From CAZQRW01 sp964596115 (lineage in GTDB: Bacteria; Hydrothermota; UBA3072; B12-G15), in NCBI GenBank assembly GCA_964596115.1, contig CAZQRW010000063.1:1-9344 (forward strand): DNA of 9,344 nt, read 5' to 3'. The notes under the pieces were generated by a model. That model was not told the origin of the DNA. It worked only from the letters and a program-made list of their open reading frames with translations, and ran no database searches. Numbering within the stretch: the stretch's first letter is position 1; each line of letters starts with the position of its first letter. The translations under genes were made by a program, and so were the position numbers. Of the stretch, positions 1 to 6,940 are shown in pieces.

Positions 1-491
1 GGTCCCATTGGGTCTATGCCTCCGGAATGGTCTCCATTCGCAAGGTCAGAAAATACATCCACTACATCCGCATAATAAGCAGAACGGTCTGTGATTTGTG
101 GAAGTCTATATCTTGATGCCTGATAATGCGAATTTTCTGTTTGATAATCCTTTCCATCTCCATATAGCACCTGAATATGGTCATCTGGCCAGCCTTTATT
201 GTATAAGAGTTCCCACATAAGATAAGTGTCATTCCAGAATTCGTCTATATTTACTGCTTTACCTGATTTTACTGCCTGTTCAAGTCCCCATAGCCCTGAG
301 TTCAAAAGGGTATCCTCTACTGGCTCTTCTCTTAATACATCTTTATGCGTTTTCATAACATCAAGTGCTTTTTCAACCTTTGCTCTGGCACCTTCAGGAG
401 TATCACCTGTAATCAGCACTGCCTGATGATTTGGCTGGGGGACCAACGCAAATGAAACTAAAACAATTAGAGGTATGAGACTGCGTCTCAT
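1..491 (-). CDS. Signal-peptide protein resembling C13/caspase-like peptidases (N-terminal part, runs off left edge)
   Basis: I translated this frame by hand. It is open from an ATG at 491 to the window edge (163 codons, no stop) and continues outside. An ideal ribosome site (AGGAGG at 498-503, 6 nt before ATG) fixes the start. Residues 1-18 form a Sec signal peptide: MRRS, then a hydrophobic LIPLIVLVSFALV stretch. The visible mature part starts with AVLITGDTPEGARAK and has FWNDTYLMWELLYNKGW (85-101) and VLYGDGKDY (108-116). That pattern, a strand then 'FWND..MW.LL...G...D.I.VLYGDG', recalls the first half of the legumain (C13)/caspase-like fold found in exported proteins of uncultured bacteria. 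The catalytic His and Cys would lie beyond the edge, so peptidase activity is unproven. It is the third gene of the minus-strand operon, 14 bp after the propeller gene at 506-1963. A T9SS-type tail on the missing C-terminus would fit the neighbours but cannot be seen. Confidence 0.75.
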   Translation of the reverse strand, partial: MRRSLIPLIVLVSFALVPQPNHQAVLITGDTPEGARAKVEKALDVMKTHKDVLREEPVEDTLLNSGLWGLEQAVKSGKAVNIDEFWNDTYLMWELLYNKGWPDDHIQVLYGDGKDYQTENSHYQASRYRLPQITDRSAYYADVVDVFSDLANGDHSGGIDPMG

Positions 492-505
492 CTTACACCT
501 CCTTG

Positions 506-1963
506 TTAAGGGTTAATAAGGATAAATCGTCCCCACCATTTCTGACTTCCTGCTCGTATCTCAAAGAAATATACCCCAGATGCTGTATTTAAGGAAATCC
601 TATACTGGTGGGAACCTCTGCTTATTCTCCCCAGAGATACCTCCTTTACCTTCCTCCCTGCAATATCATATATTCTGATAAAGGCGTTGGAGGATTCTTG
701 GGGAGAGAATGAGAGATAGAGAGTAGATACCACAAAAGATGAATAAGAAATTTTCTTGTTTTTTCCCACTCCTATCCTCTCATTTATACCACTTAATGTG
801 CCTGTAACATAGAAAATCTCAGCCCGTTTCTCAGGGGTACTGGAATCCATTGAACCATCGCTCCAGATAACATGAGCATATAGAGAATCTATACAAATAG
901 ATGGAAGGATTGCATCTCCTGTATTGGAAATATCTATTGGTAAAGTCTCCTGGACCGTATCTTTATAAACCACATAGTAAATCTCATAATCATACAGATA
1001 TACTATATACGCCTTATTATCTACTCCCACGGCAATATCTGGTTCATGGGCATCAATAGAATCTACCCATATTGGATTCATCCATCCTGTTCCATCAAAA
1101 TAGGTATAATATACCTCATATCCAGCAGAATCCCTTTCCTCCCATACTACCCTTGGATTATTATCCCTGTCTATTCCTATCCTTGGGTCACAGGATTGAC
1201 CTGATAGATTGGAGATATTTACAGGTGAAGACCATGAAACACTGTCAAAACGGGAATAAAAAATATCAAAGGTTCCATAATCCATCCAAACAACATCTAT
1301 CCTTCCCAATGAGTCTATTGCTATATCTGCCCAGGCAGAACCAACATTATCATTGCTTACATTCTCAGGGGTTGACCAGGTATCTCCATTAAAGAATGAA
1401 TGCCATATCTCTGAGTCCTCTGCACCTGTAAGACTATGCCACACACAATGCACCTCATTATTCAGAGGATTTACTGCAAGCTCAGGTCCCTGACAGGCAT
1501 ATCCAGGTAGAGAAATAGAAATAGGTGTTGTCCAGGTATCCCCTTCAAACATTGTCCACATAATCCTTCCTGTCTCATAGTTCCCCCATACAATATGAAC
1601 CCTATTTAAGGTATCAACTGCAACATCAGGAGTCCACGAGGTATTTGAATCCTGAGATATATTCTGAGGCACTGCCCAGGTGGTTCCATTGTAGAATGTG
1701 TAGAATATCTCATAATTCCCAGGGGTTTTATCCTCCCATACACAATGTAACCATCCCCTCTTATCCATCGTCATTGCAGGATAATTGCTCAGACTATCCG
1801 TATTTGATATATTTATTGGAGTAGTCCAGCCAAAGATAAGCAAGGGAAGAAACAGAAAAAGGGCTAACCGCCTACCACTCATTTCCGTTAAACGTAAATT
1901 TGGTTTATTTGGTATCCAGCATCCAATATCCAGTATCCCTTTCTCCCTTCCATAATCTATCAT
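506..1963 (-). CDS. Secreted seven-repeat beta-propeller protein with T9SS-type C-terminal sorting domain (copy B)
   Basis: A 485-residue protein exported to the cell surface or medium; ligand unknown. Residues 46-390 hold seven repeats of about 45-50 residues, each of the form 'W..P.NIS......P..AVD..GR.H.VW......Y......W', typical of sialidase/BNR-like propellers. No Asp-box or sialidase catalytic set is evident, so a binding or structural role is more likely than hydrolysis. Residues 407-485 form a Por/T9SS type A-like sorting domain (IYDIAGRKV at 431-439, SGVYFFEI at 462-469). The start is debatable. ATG 1963 has a perfect ribosome site but gives 27 residues before the signal peptide. An internal ATG at 1882 starts directly with MSGRRLALFLFLPLLIFG, a proper signal peptide, but has only a weak ribosome site. 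The stretch between contains a heptamer tandem repeat. It is a tandem paralogue of the gene at 1978-3381, 14 bp downstream of it, and precedes the gene ending at 491 by 14 bp. Confidence 0.9.
   Translation of the reverse strand: MIDYGREKGILDIGCWIPNKPNLRLTEMSGRRLALFLFLPLLIFGWTTPINISNTDSLSNYPAMTMDKRGWLHCVWEDKTPGNYEIFYTFYNGTTWAVPQNISQDSNTSWTPDVAVDTLNRVHIVWGNYETGRIMWTMFEGDTWTTPISISLPGYACQGPELAVNPLNNEVHCVWHSLTGAEDSEIWHSFFNGDTWSTPENVSNDNVGSAWADIAIDSLGRIDVVWMDYGTFDIFYSRFDSVSWSSPVNISNLSGQSCDPRIGIDRDNNPRVVWEERDSAGYEVYYTYFDGTGWMNPIWVDSIDAHEPDIAVGVDNKAYIVYLYDYEIYYVVYKDTVQETLPIDISNTGDAILPSICIDSLYAHVIWSDGSMDSSTPEKRAEIFYVTGTLSGINERIGVGKNKKISYSSFVVSTLYLSFSPQESSNAFIRIYDIAGRKVKEVSLGRISRGSHQYRISLNTASGVYFFEIRAGSQKWWGRFILINP
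1911..1938 (-). repeat. Four-unit heptamer tandem repeat (GGATRYY)
   Basis: On the minus strand four consecutive 7-mers fit GGATRYY with no spacer. Seven is not a multiple of three, so each unit is read in a different frame and the array is not a protein repeat. It lies in the 81-bp stretch (1883-1963) between the strong ribosome site/first ATG and the ATG that starts the signal peptide of the propeller gene. This suggests an inserted or expanded DNA element. Confidence 0.7.
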
Positions 1964-1969
1964 CTTCCC

Positions 1970-1977
1970 CCTCCTTT
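1970..1977 (-). promoter_or_regulatory. Ribosome binding site for the propeller gene at 506-1963
   Basis: AAAGGAGG read on the minus strand, 6 nt before ATG 1963, within the 14-bp gap after the preceding stop codon (1978-1980). It is the only strong site near this gene. The better biological start at ATG 1882, immediately before the signal peptide, has only a weak ACGGAA upstream. The site therefore favours 1963 as the translated start even though that puts 27 extra residues before the signal peptide. Confidence 0.75.
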
Positions 1978-3381
1978 TTAGGGTTTAATAAATATAATCT
2001 TCCCCCTGTAAGTCTGGGTGCCTGCCTTCAGGATGAGGAAACATACCCCTGAAGGTAAATCAAGAGATATACCGCATTGATGGGTGCCTTTTCCCTTAAA
2101 ACCTAATGATATCTCATTTACCTTCCTCCCTGCTAAATCATAGAATGAAACATATACAGATGAAGGTTCAGAGAGATAAAAGGTAAAGAAGAGTTTACGA
2201 ACAGTAATGGAAGGGAGAGAAAAAGATACCTTTTTATCATCTTTTTCCTTTATCCCGGAAAGTTCCCTCTGAGAATAGTAAATCTCCCAATTTGAAAACA
2301 CAGAATCCCCTTCTGAACAATCTACCCATACAAGGTGCACCAACCCATTATCTACTGTGATACAGGGTGCTCCTGAGGCTGAATCCGTACTAGATACATT
2401 TTCAGGTGGAAATTCCATAGTTGTATCTGTATATGCAGTATAGAAAACATCAGAAGTATCATAAGTTTCATTTGCATACCCCCAGGCAATGTGAGATCTG
2501 TTATCCTTATCCACTGTTAATACCGGTTTAATAGAAATGTTGGTATCCACCAGTACAGGATTCACCCATTCTATACCATCAAAATAGGTATAATATACCT
2601 CATATCCAGCTGAACCCCCCCTCTCTTCCCATACAACCCTCGGATTATTATTCCTGTCTATGGCTATCCTTGGGTTAACAGTGCCTATACAATTGGGAGA
2701 TATATCCACAAAAGGAAGCCATGAACCATTCTCATATCTTGTATAATAAATATGAGCTCCATTGTGCTGAGAACTATAGCCATCTTCCCAAACTAAATGA
2801 ATTTTTCCAAGAGAATCAACAGCAACATCAGGCCAGATAGACCGAGAAGGGTCATTCGTTACATTCTCTGGAATACTCCAGGTATCTCCATCAAAATATG
2901 TATGCCATATCTCACATTCTGTAGTAGCAGAACCCATATCATGCCATACACAATGAACATAATTATTCAAAGGATTTACTGCAAGTTCAGGAGCAACACA
3001 GCCGTAAGGAACAGCATCCGAAATAGAAACAGGCGTTGTCCATGTATCTCCCTCAAACATCGTCCACATTATCTTCCCTGTTTCATAGTTTCCCCATACA
3101 ATATGAATCCTATTTAGAGTATCAACTGCAACATCAGGGTCCCAACTTGCAAATGAATCATTGGACACATTTATGGGTGTAGACCAGGTTGAACCATTAT
3201 AACGAGTATAATAAATATCATTGATACCATGGGCACCAATAGAACCATCAACCTTCTCTTCCCATACACAATGTAGCCACCCTCTTTTATCCATACACAG
3301 CGCAGGGTGAGTGCTCATACTATCTGTATTTGATATATTTATTGGTGTTGTCCAGGAAAGGATTAATGATAATATCAGCAT
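1978..3381 (-). CDS. Secreted seven-repeat beta-propeller protein with T9SS-type C-terminal sorting domain (copy A)
   Basis: A 467-residue paralogue of the next gene, with seven propeller repeats (about residues 9-374) and a sorting domain (about 388-467; FYDLAGRKV at 413-421). It is expected to be exported and anchored or released by a type IX-like system. Two oddities stand out. The signal sequence is only MLILSLILSW before the mature motif WTTPINIS, with no basic n-region; an in-frame TGA two codons upstream rules out a longer form. In the sorting domain the usual 'GVYF' is SGVCFLI, with Cys447 in place of the near-invariant Tyr. The start at 3381 is supported by GAGGTG at 3386-3391, 4 nt before ATG. 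It is first of the three-gene operon. The propeller has no recognisable catalytic set, so its ligand is unknown. Confidence 0.9.
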   Translation of the reverse strand: MLILSLILSWTTPINISNTDSMSTHPALCMDKRGWLHCVWEEKVDGSIGAHGINDIYYTRYNGSTWSTPINVSNDSFASWDPDVAVDTLNRIHIVWGNYETGKIMWTMFEGDTWTTPVSISDAVPYGCVAPELAVNPLNNYVHCVWHDMGSATTECEIWHTYFDGDTWSIPENVTNDPSRSIWPDVAVDSLGKIHLVWEDGYSSQHNGAHIYYTRYENGSWLPFVDISPNCIGTVNPRIAIDRNNNPRVVWEERGGSAGYEVYYTYFDGIEWVNPVLVDTNISIKPVLTVDKDNRSHIAWGYANETYDTSDVFYTAYTDTTMEFPPENVSSTDSASGAPCITVDNGLVHLVWVDCSEGDSVFSNWEIYYSQRELSGIKEKDDKKVSFSLPSITVRKLFFTFYLSEPSSVYVSFYDLAGRKVNEISLGFKGKGTHQCGISLDLPSGVCFLILKAGTQTYRGKIIFIKP

Positions 3382-3400
3382 AGTTCACCTCTATTCTATT

Positions 3401-3429
3401 ATTTTATATCTATTCCCATTTAAAATCAA
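3401..3429 (-). promoter_or_regulatory. Candidate sigma-70 promoter for the propeller operon
   Basis: On the minus strand TTGATT (3424-3429) and TAAAAT (3401-3406) are separated by exactly 17 bp. The predicted transcript would start a few bases before the GAGGTG ribosome site of the gene at 1978-3381, giving a very short leader. The same tight promoter-to-ribosome-site layout is seen for the other promoters in this window. The -35 box matches consensus at four of six positions, so this is the weaker of the two candidates for the operon. Confidence 0.45.
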
Positions 3430-3559
3430 TCCCTGCATCTTTCTCCTGGGTAACAACACCCTGCCTTATTTTTTGACATATTTCTCCCTTTACTTTTTAA
3501 CTTCTAATATATTTAATCCTATTAGAAATAAAACTCAAAGACATTAAGTAATTACTCCG

Positions 3560-3646
3560 TTATGATTTATGGATTTTGCATCTGGATGTAATGAAATGGG
3601 TGTCAGGAACAATCCATTGCTGATAAAGATAGATAGAATGTTTCAT
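3560..3646 (-). CDS. Small ORF of 28 codons behind a consensus promoter and ribosome site
   Basis: The frame begins MKHSIYLYQQWIV and ends at a TAA at 3560-3562. AGGAGG at 3653-3658 lies 6 nt before ATG 3646, and a TTGACA-17-TATAAT promoter ends 22 bp before that ATG, so initiation signals are better than for most full genes here. The peptide has no recognisable domain and no signal peptide. The 15 bases TTAACAAGGAGGTGT before its start are identical to those before the start at 491, so it could be the surviving 5' end of a gene whose body was lost. It could also be a leader ORF for the propeller operon 178 bp downstream, or a true small protein. Initiation is well supported; function is unknown. 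Confidence 0.4.
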   Translation of the reverse strand: MKHSIYLYQQWIVPDTHFITSRCKIHKS

Positions 3647-3668
3647 AAGACACCTCCTTGTTAAAAAA

Positions 3669-3697
3669 ATTATACCCCAATTTGCAATTTTTGTCAA
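3669..3697 (-). promoter_or_regulatory. Consensus sigma-70 promoter
   Basis: On the minus strand a perfect TTGACA (3692-3697) and a perfect TATAAT (3669-3674) are 17 bp apart. This is the best promoter in the window. It reads into the small ORF at 3560-3646 and, with no visible terminator between, probably on into the propeller operon starting at 3381. Confidence 0.8.
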
Positions 3698-3846
3698 GAT
3701 GAAATTTGTGCCTCAAATGTACTGATAGTTGTAACGATATTATTTAATTCTAACACTTATCATCAAACGTTCTCTAATAAACAACGCCCTCCGTTTTTCC
3801 CCACACTTCTATAATACTGAAGAAGAGATAGATTTTGTATTAAAGG

Positions 3847-6800
3847 TTATTTAATCCCCTTCATTAAGATATCTATTGCTTTTTTAAGTTGTGGATCATC
3901 TGAACGATTATCATATTCAGGTGGATTCTCTATATATACATCGGGATATACCGGATTGTTCTCAAGGGAAAGACCACTTAACCTATACCATCCCTCACTG
4001 GGTTCTCTGAATATTGTGCCATCCATTAATTCTCTATCATTTGTTCCAATTACCGCGCCAAAAGTAGGCGTCCCAACCAATTTACCCAGCTTAAGCTGTT
4101 TAAAACCCATAGGGAATATTTCTGCATCACTATAACAAAATTCATTTATCAATAGTACAATGGGCTTATCCCACCTGAATAGGGAATTATACTCCTTCTC
4201 ATTTTCTCCCCTTTCTACTGAATAACCATATACTGTCCTTCTCAGGATATTTAATAATTCATCGTGTATTCGGCCTCCACCGTTATACCTTATATCCAGT
4301 ACAAGACCTTCTTTATCCCTTATTTCGTAGAGGTCTTTTTCAAACTTTACAAGGTCACTTGTGCCCATTGATTGTATATATATGTATCCCAGTTTTCCCT
4401 TGCTCTCTTTTTCTACAAACTTTCTATTATTATCTACCCAGTTTTTATTTACTATACCCCATAATTTCCACGGAGAGATTAGTTTCACTTCTTTTTCTAT
4501 CTTCTTCTTTCCGCCTCTAAGATAAGTAATGAGCACTTTCTTGTTATTCTTTCTCAAAAGATATTTGTAAAAATTATCCCCTTCCGCAATTGTCTTACCA
4601 TCAACTGCTGTTATTATATCTCCGGCCTTAATACCAACGGTTTTCTCATCAGCCGGGCTATTTTTAATAACCTTTTTTACCTTTACCCCGCTACCCTTAT
4701 AATTAGAATCATATATTATACCGAGGCAACCTGTAATAGCACCACGCTCTTCATTCTTCCAGATTCCAAGGTGAGAGGCATTAAGCTCACCAAGCATCAT
4801 TCTTACAAAATTATGGAAGTCCCTATCCTCTCTTGCATTTGCTGCTAAAGAATCATATTTACTGTACATTTCTTTCCAGTTCGTTCCGTGAAAATTCGGA
4901 TCATAAAATCCGTCATCCAATATCCACCATGCCTGTTTGAAAAGAGCCTCCCTCAATTTCTTCTTCACAACATCTACACCTACCCTGAAAGATACTGGGG
5001 TATTATTCCCACTACCTATATCTACCTCGTTTATCGTGCCACCATCTGAGAGGTAAAAGACAGATTTCTTGTCATTTGTTACGAAAAACAGATCTGGTTT
5101 AACATTACCTTTTGTCAACCTCTTCAAATTCTTCCCAAACCAATCCACAGTCCACAGGTCATTACTATTAAGATTTTCAGCCTGTATGGCAAAAACCATT
5201 CCATCCGAAGATTGAGTCCAATAATTGTAACCACCCCTGAATTTTGCGACGGTATGAATTCGATCCTTTATCCCATCAAAGTCTATCTTTACAGGCCCTT
5301 CTAATTTCAAGCTGTCCTTTTTTTGTTCCCAATACTCAATATCTTTCTCCTCATCTTCTTTTCTGAGAAAAACATACTTTATCCATAGATCGCCATCTGC
5401 CGTTCTCGATGCAAATGAAATTCTTCTCCCATCACTACTCCACATTGGTTTATAATCATCGTTTGGATGATCAGAGATGTTTACAGCCTCTTTACTACCA
5501 TCTGCGGGAACGACAAAAATATCCTCTCTCCATCCAAGTTCTGTTCTGCTAAAGGCAATCCACTTTGAATCAGGTGACCAATCAATCCAAAGAATATCAT
5601 TCTCTGGATATAATTTCTTTAGATTTTTTCCGTTTGCATCCATCACATTGAGTTCTCCCCTATTTTGAATAAATGCAATCTTTTTTCCATCAGGGGAATA
5701 TTTTGCCTTCTTTTCTGTAACAGGAGTATCAAGAATTTTTACGATTTTAAAAGAATAATCCTTATAAAACTTCTTCTTTCTCATAGGTTCCGCAGAATAA
5801 ATGTCCCAGTCGCCATCCTTCAAAGAAGAAAATATTATCTCTTCCATATTCGGATTCCAGTTCACATCCTTCTCAGGCTCAGGTGTATCTGTTATTCTCT
5901 TTATTTTTCCTGGCTTGCCATTCTTCAGCTCCATAATAAATATATCTCCAAATACTACAAAGGCAATCTCAGATTCATCAGGTGAAAGGGCAAATTCAGA
6001 TGCATTTCTTGTGAAAACTCTATAATCAATTTCCCTTGTTTTATAGTCTTCTGGTACACTAATCTGGATTTTCTCAGTTTTTCCTGATGAAATATCATAG
6101 GTATACAATTTACCCATAACGACGAAGGCAATAAGTTTACCGTTATAAGAAATCGAGGGAAAATATATTTCATCAGAAAAGTTAGTTAGCTGCTTTTTAT
6201 TATTTCCTTCAATACCCATTTCAAAAAGATTATCTATATTCTGTGGATTGTCATTGGATATAAAGTATATCTTTTTTGTAACAGATGAATACATTGGGAA
6301 TGCATCCCTTCCTGTAAAATTTGTTATCCTTTTTAAAGTATTATCCTTTATATTCCCTATCCAGATATCATGATTTGCGCTTCCTCTATATCTCTTTCTC
6401 CACCATCTCGTACCCCCCCTCTCAAAAATTACTAAGTCAGAATTTGGTATTTTTGAAGCGTTCAAAACACGAAAGTTAAAAACCTTCTCAGGATTCCCGC
6501 CTTCTATACTTACTCTATAAACACCTCCATTCTTTTCTGTTCTATACGAAAAGAAATAAATATATTTACTGTTATCTGACCAGAACAGGATTTGATCATA
6601 ATTAGAAAAAAATGTTAGTCTTCTGGGAATTGTACCCCCATCCACAGAAATTATAAATATATCATCATTACCATATCTATCAGATTGAAAAGCAATCCAT
6701 TTCCCATCAGGAGACCAGAGAGATTTACCCTCATACCCCTTCGAATCAGTAATTCTTCTTGCTTCTCCCCCACTGGATGGGGCAACCCATATATCCCCAT

Positions 6801-6894
6801 AGTACGAAAAGCTGATTTTACTGCCATCAGGAGAAACAGATGGATACAATGCACCATTCACAAAAGACACCATAAAAAGAACAATATATAACAT
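3847..6894 (-). CDS. Tricorn-protease homologue, S41 serine peptidase with two propellers and PDZ, probably exported
   Basis: A 1015-residue protein, close to the usual tricorn length. Residues about 15-285 form the first propeller (WD40-like/TolB-like 'SPDGSKISF', 'WSPDGKWIAFQS' repeats) and about 290-635 the second ('YSPDGKKIAF', 'WSPDSKWIAFS'). A helical segment follows (about 640-715), then a PDZ domain (about 720-805, VIKNSPADE..GIKAGDIITAVDGK) and the S41 core (about 830-1000). All catalytic elements of tricorn are visible: Ser707-His708 (NASHLG), the NGGG loop at 871-874, nucleophile Ser922-Asp923 (CYSDAE) and Glu978 (SLENNPVYPD). Tricorn cleaves peptides to short products through its propeller channels. 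Archaeal tricorn is cytosolic, but this one begins MLYIVLFMVSFVNGALYPS, a probable signal peptide lacking basic residues, so it may act in the periplasm. AGGAGG (6899-6904) lies 4 nt before ATG. It is transcribed alone from 6912-6940, divergent from the redox operon. Confidence 0.93.
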   Translation of the reverse strand: MLYIVLFMVSFVNGALYPSVSPDGSKISFSYYGDIWVAPSSGGEARRITDSKGYEGKSLWSPDGKWIAFQSDRYGNDDIFIISVDGGTIPRRLTFFSNYDQILFWSDNSKYIYFFSYRTEKNGGVYRVSIEGGNPEKVFNFRVLNASKIPNSDLVIFERGGTRWWRKRYRGSANHDIWIGNIKDNTLKRITNFTGRDAFPMYSSVTKKIYFISNDNPQNIDNLFEMGIEGNNKKQLTNFSDEIYFPSISYNGKLIAFVVMGKLYTYDISSGKTEKIQISVPEDYKTREIDYRVFTRNASEFALSPDESEIAFVVFGDIFIMELKNGKPGKIKRITDTPEPEKDVNWNPNMEEIIFSSLKDGDWDIYSAEPMRKKKFYKDYSFKIVKILDTPVTEKKAKYSPDGKKIAFIQNRGELNVMDANGKNLKKLYPENDILWIDWSPDSKWIAFSRTELGWREDIFVVPADGSKEAVNISDHPNDDYKPMWSSDGRRISFASRTADGDLWIKYVFLRKEDEEKDIEYWEQKKDSLKLEGPVKIDFDGIKDRIHTVAKFRGGYNYWTQSSDGMVFAIQAENLNSNDLWTVDWFGKNLKRLTKGNVKPDLFFVTNDKKSVFYLSDGGTINEVDIGSGNNTPVSFRVGVDVVKKKLREALFKQAWWILDDGFYDPNFHGTNWKEMYSKYDSLAANAREDRDFHNFVRMMLGELNASHLGIWKNEERGAITGCLGIIYDSNYKGSGVKVKKVIKNSPADEKTVGIKAGDIITAVDGKTIAEGDNFYKYLLRKNNKKVLITYLRGGKKKIEKEVKLISPWKLWGIVNKNWVDNNRKFVEKESKGKLGYIYIQSMGTSDLVKFEKDLYEIRDKEGLVLDIRYNGGGRIHDELLNILRRTVYGYSVERGENEKEYNSLFRWDKPIVLLINEFCYSDAEIFPMGFKQLKLGKLVGTPTFGAVIGTNDRELMDGTIFREPSEGWYRLSGLSLENNPVYPDVYIENPPEYDNRSDDPQLKKAIDILMKGIK

Positions 6895-6911
6895 ATAACC
6901 TCCTTTTTAAA

Positions 6912-6940
6912 AAAATATCCTCAATTTTAAATATTGTCAA
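6912..6940 (-). promoter_or_regulatory. Sigma-70-type promoter of the tricorn-type gene
   Basis: On the minus strand a perfect TTGACA (6935-6940) is followed after 17 bp by TATTTT (6912-6917), then a T-run and the AAGGAGG ribosome site. The arrangement, including the ATC before TTGACA and the AAATTG in the spacer, parallels the promoter at 3669-3697. Confidence 0.65.

Larger units (their letters stand above)
506..3381 (-). repeat. Tandem gene duplication (two propeller paralogues)
   Basis: The two adjacent genes are direct repeats of each other over their whole length, still recognisable at the DNA level. Stretches around 1530-1640 and 3035-3145 (blade 2, VDTLNR.HIVWGNYETG), around 1085-1140 and 2570-2625 (blade 5, EVYYTYFDG), and around 1795-1820 and 3325-3350 (WTTPINISNTDS at the mature N-terminus) are nearly identical. 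Other blades have diverged with small insertions and deletions. Conservation is strongest in blades 2 and 5, so either selection or local gene conversion may hold them together. Confidence 0.85.
3382..3846. other. 465-bp region between the tricorn-type gene and the propeller operon
   Basis: This stretch separates the stop of the protease gene (3847) from the start of copy A (3381). It holds a near-perfect promoter at 3669-3697, a 28-codon ORF at 3560-3646 and a weaker promoter at 3401-3429. I see no convincing GC-rich hairpin plus T-run that would terminate the protease transcript. A small AT-rich dyad (ATTTG/CAAAT, 3704-3718) sits just upstream of the first promoter. The rest shows no coding signal. 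Confidence 0.6.

Noticed and set aside
226..426. 66-codon plus-strand ORF near the left edge
   Set aside because: It is antisense to the minus-strand frame at 1-491, which has a signal peptide and a perfect ribosome site.
1072..1392. 106-codon plus-strand ORF antisense to propeller copy B (and one of equal length at 2797-3117 in copy A)
   Set aside because: Both lie antisense to clear coding sequence, lack ribosome sites and have no domain features. They are not at equivalent positions of the two paralogues, so the equal length is coincidence.
3426..3479. 17-codon minus-strand frame with a ribosome-like GGGAG and three Cys (GCCYPGERC)
   Set aside because: It is too short to support from one sequence, overlaps the candidate promoter at 3401-3429, and has no promoter of its own. 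It is worth remembering only if conserved in relatives.
3311..3547. 78-codon plus-strand ORF over the start of propeller copy A
   Set aside because: It overlaps the 5' end of a real gene on the other strand, and its content is low-complexity hydrophobic sequence from AT-rich DNA.
3704..3718. ATTTG/CAAAT hairpin as a terminator of the tricorn-type gene
   Set aside because: A five-pair AT-rich stem without a following T-run is too weak for a rho-independent terminator.
5665..6173. Several overlapping ORFs inside the tricorn-type gene
   Set aside because: They are shadows of the 1015-residue frame, with no initiation signals or recognisable content.
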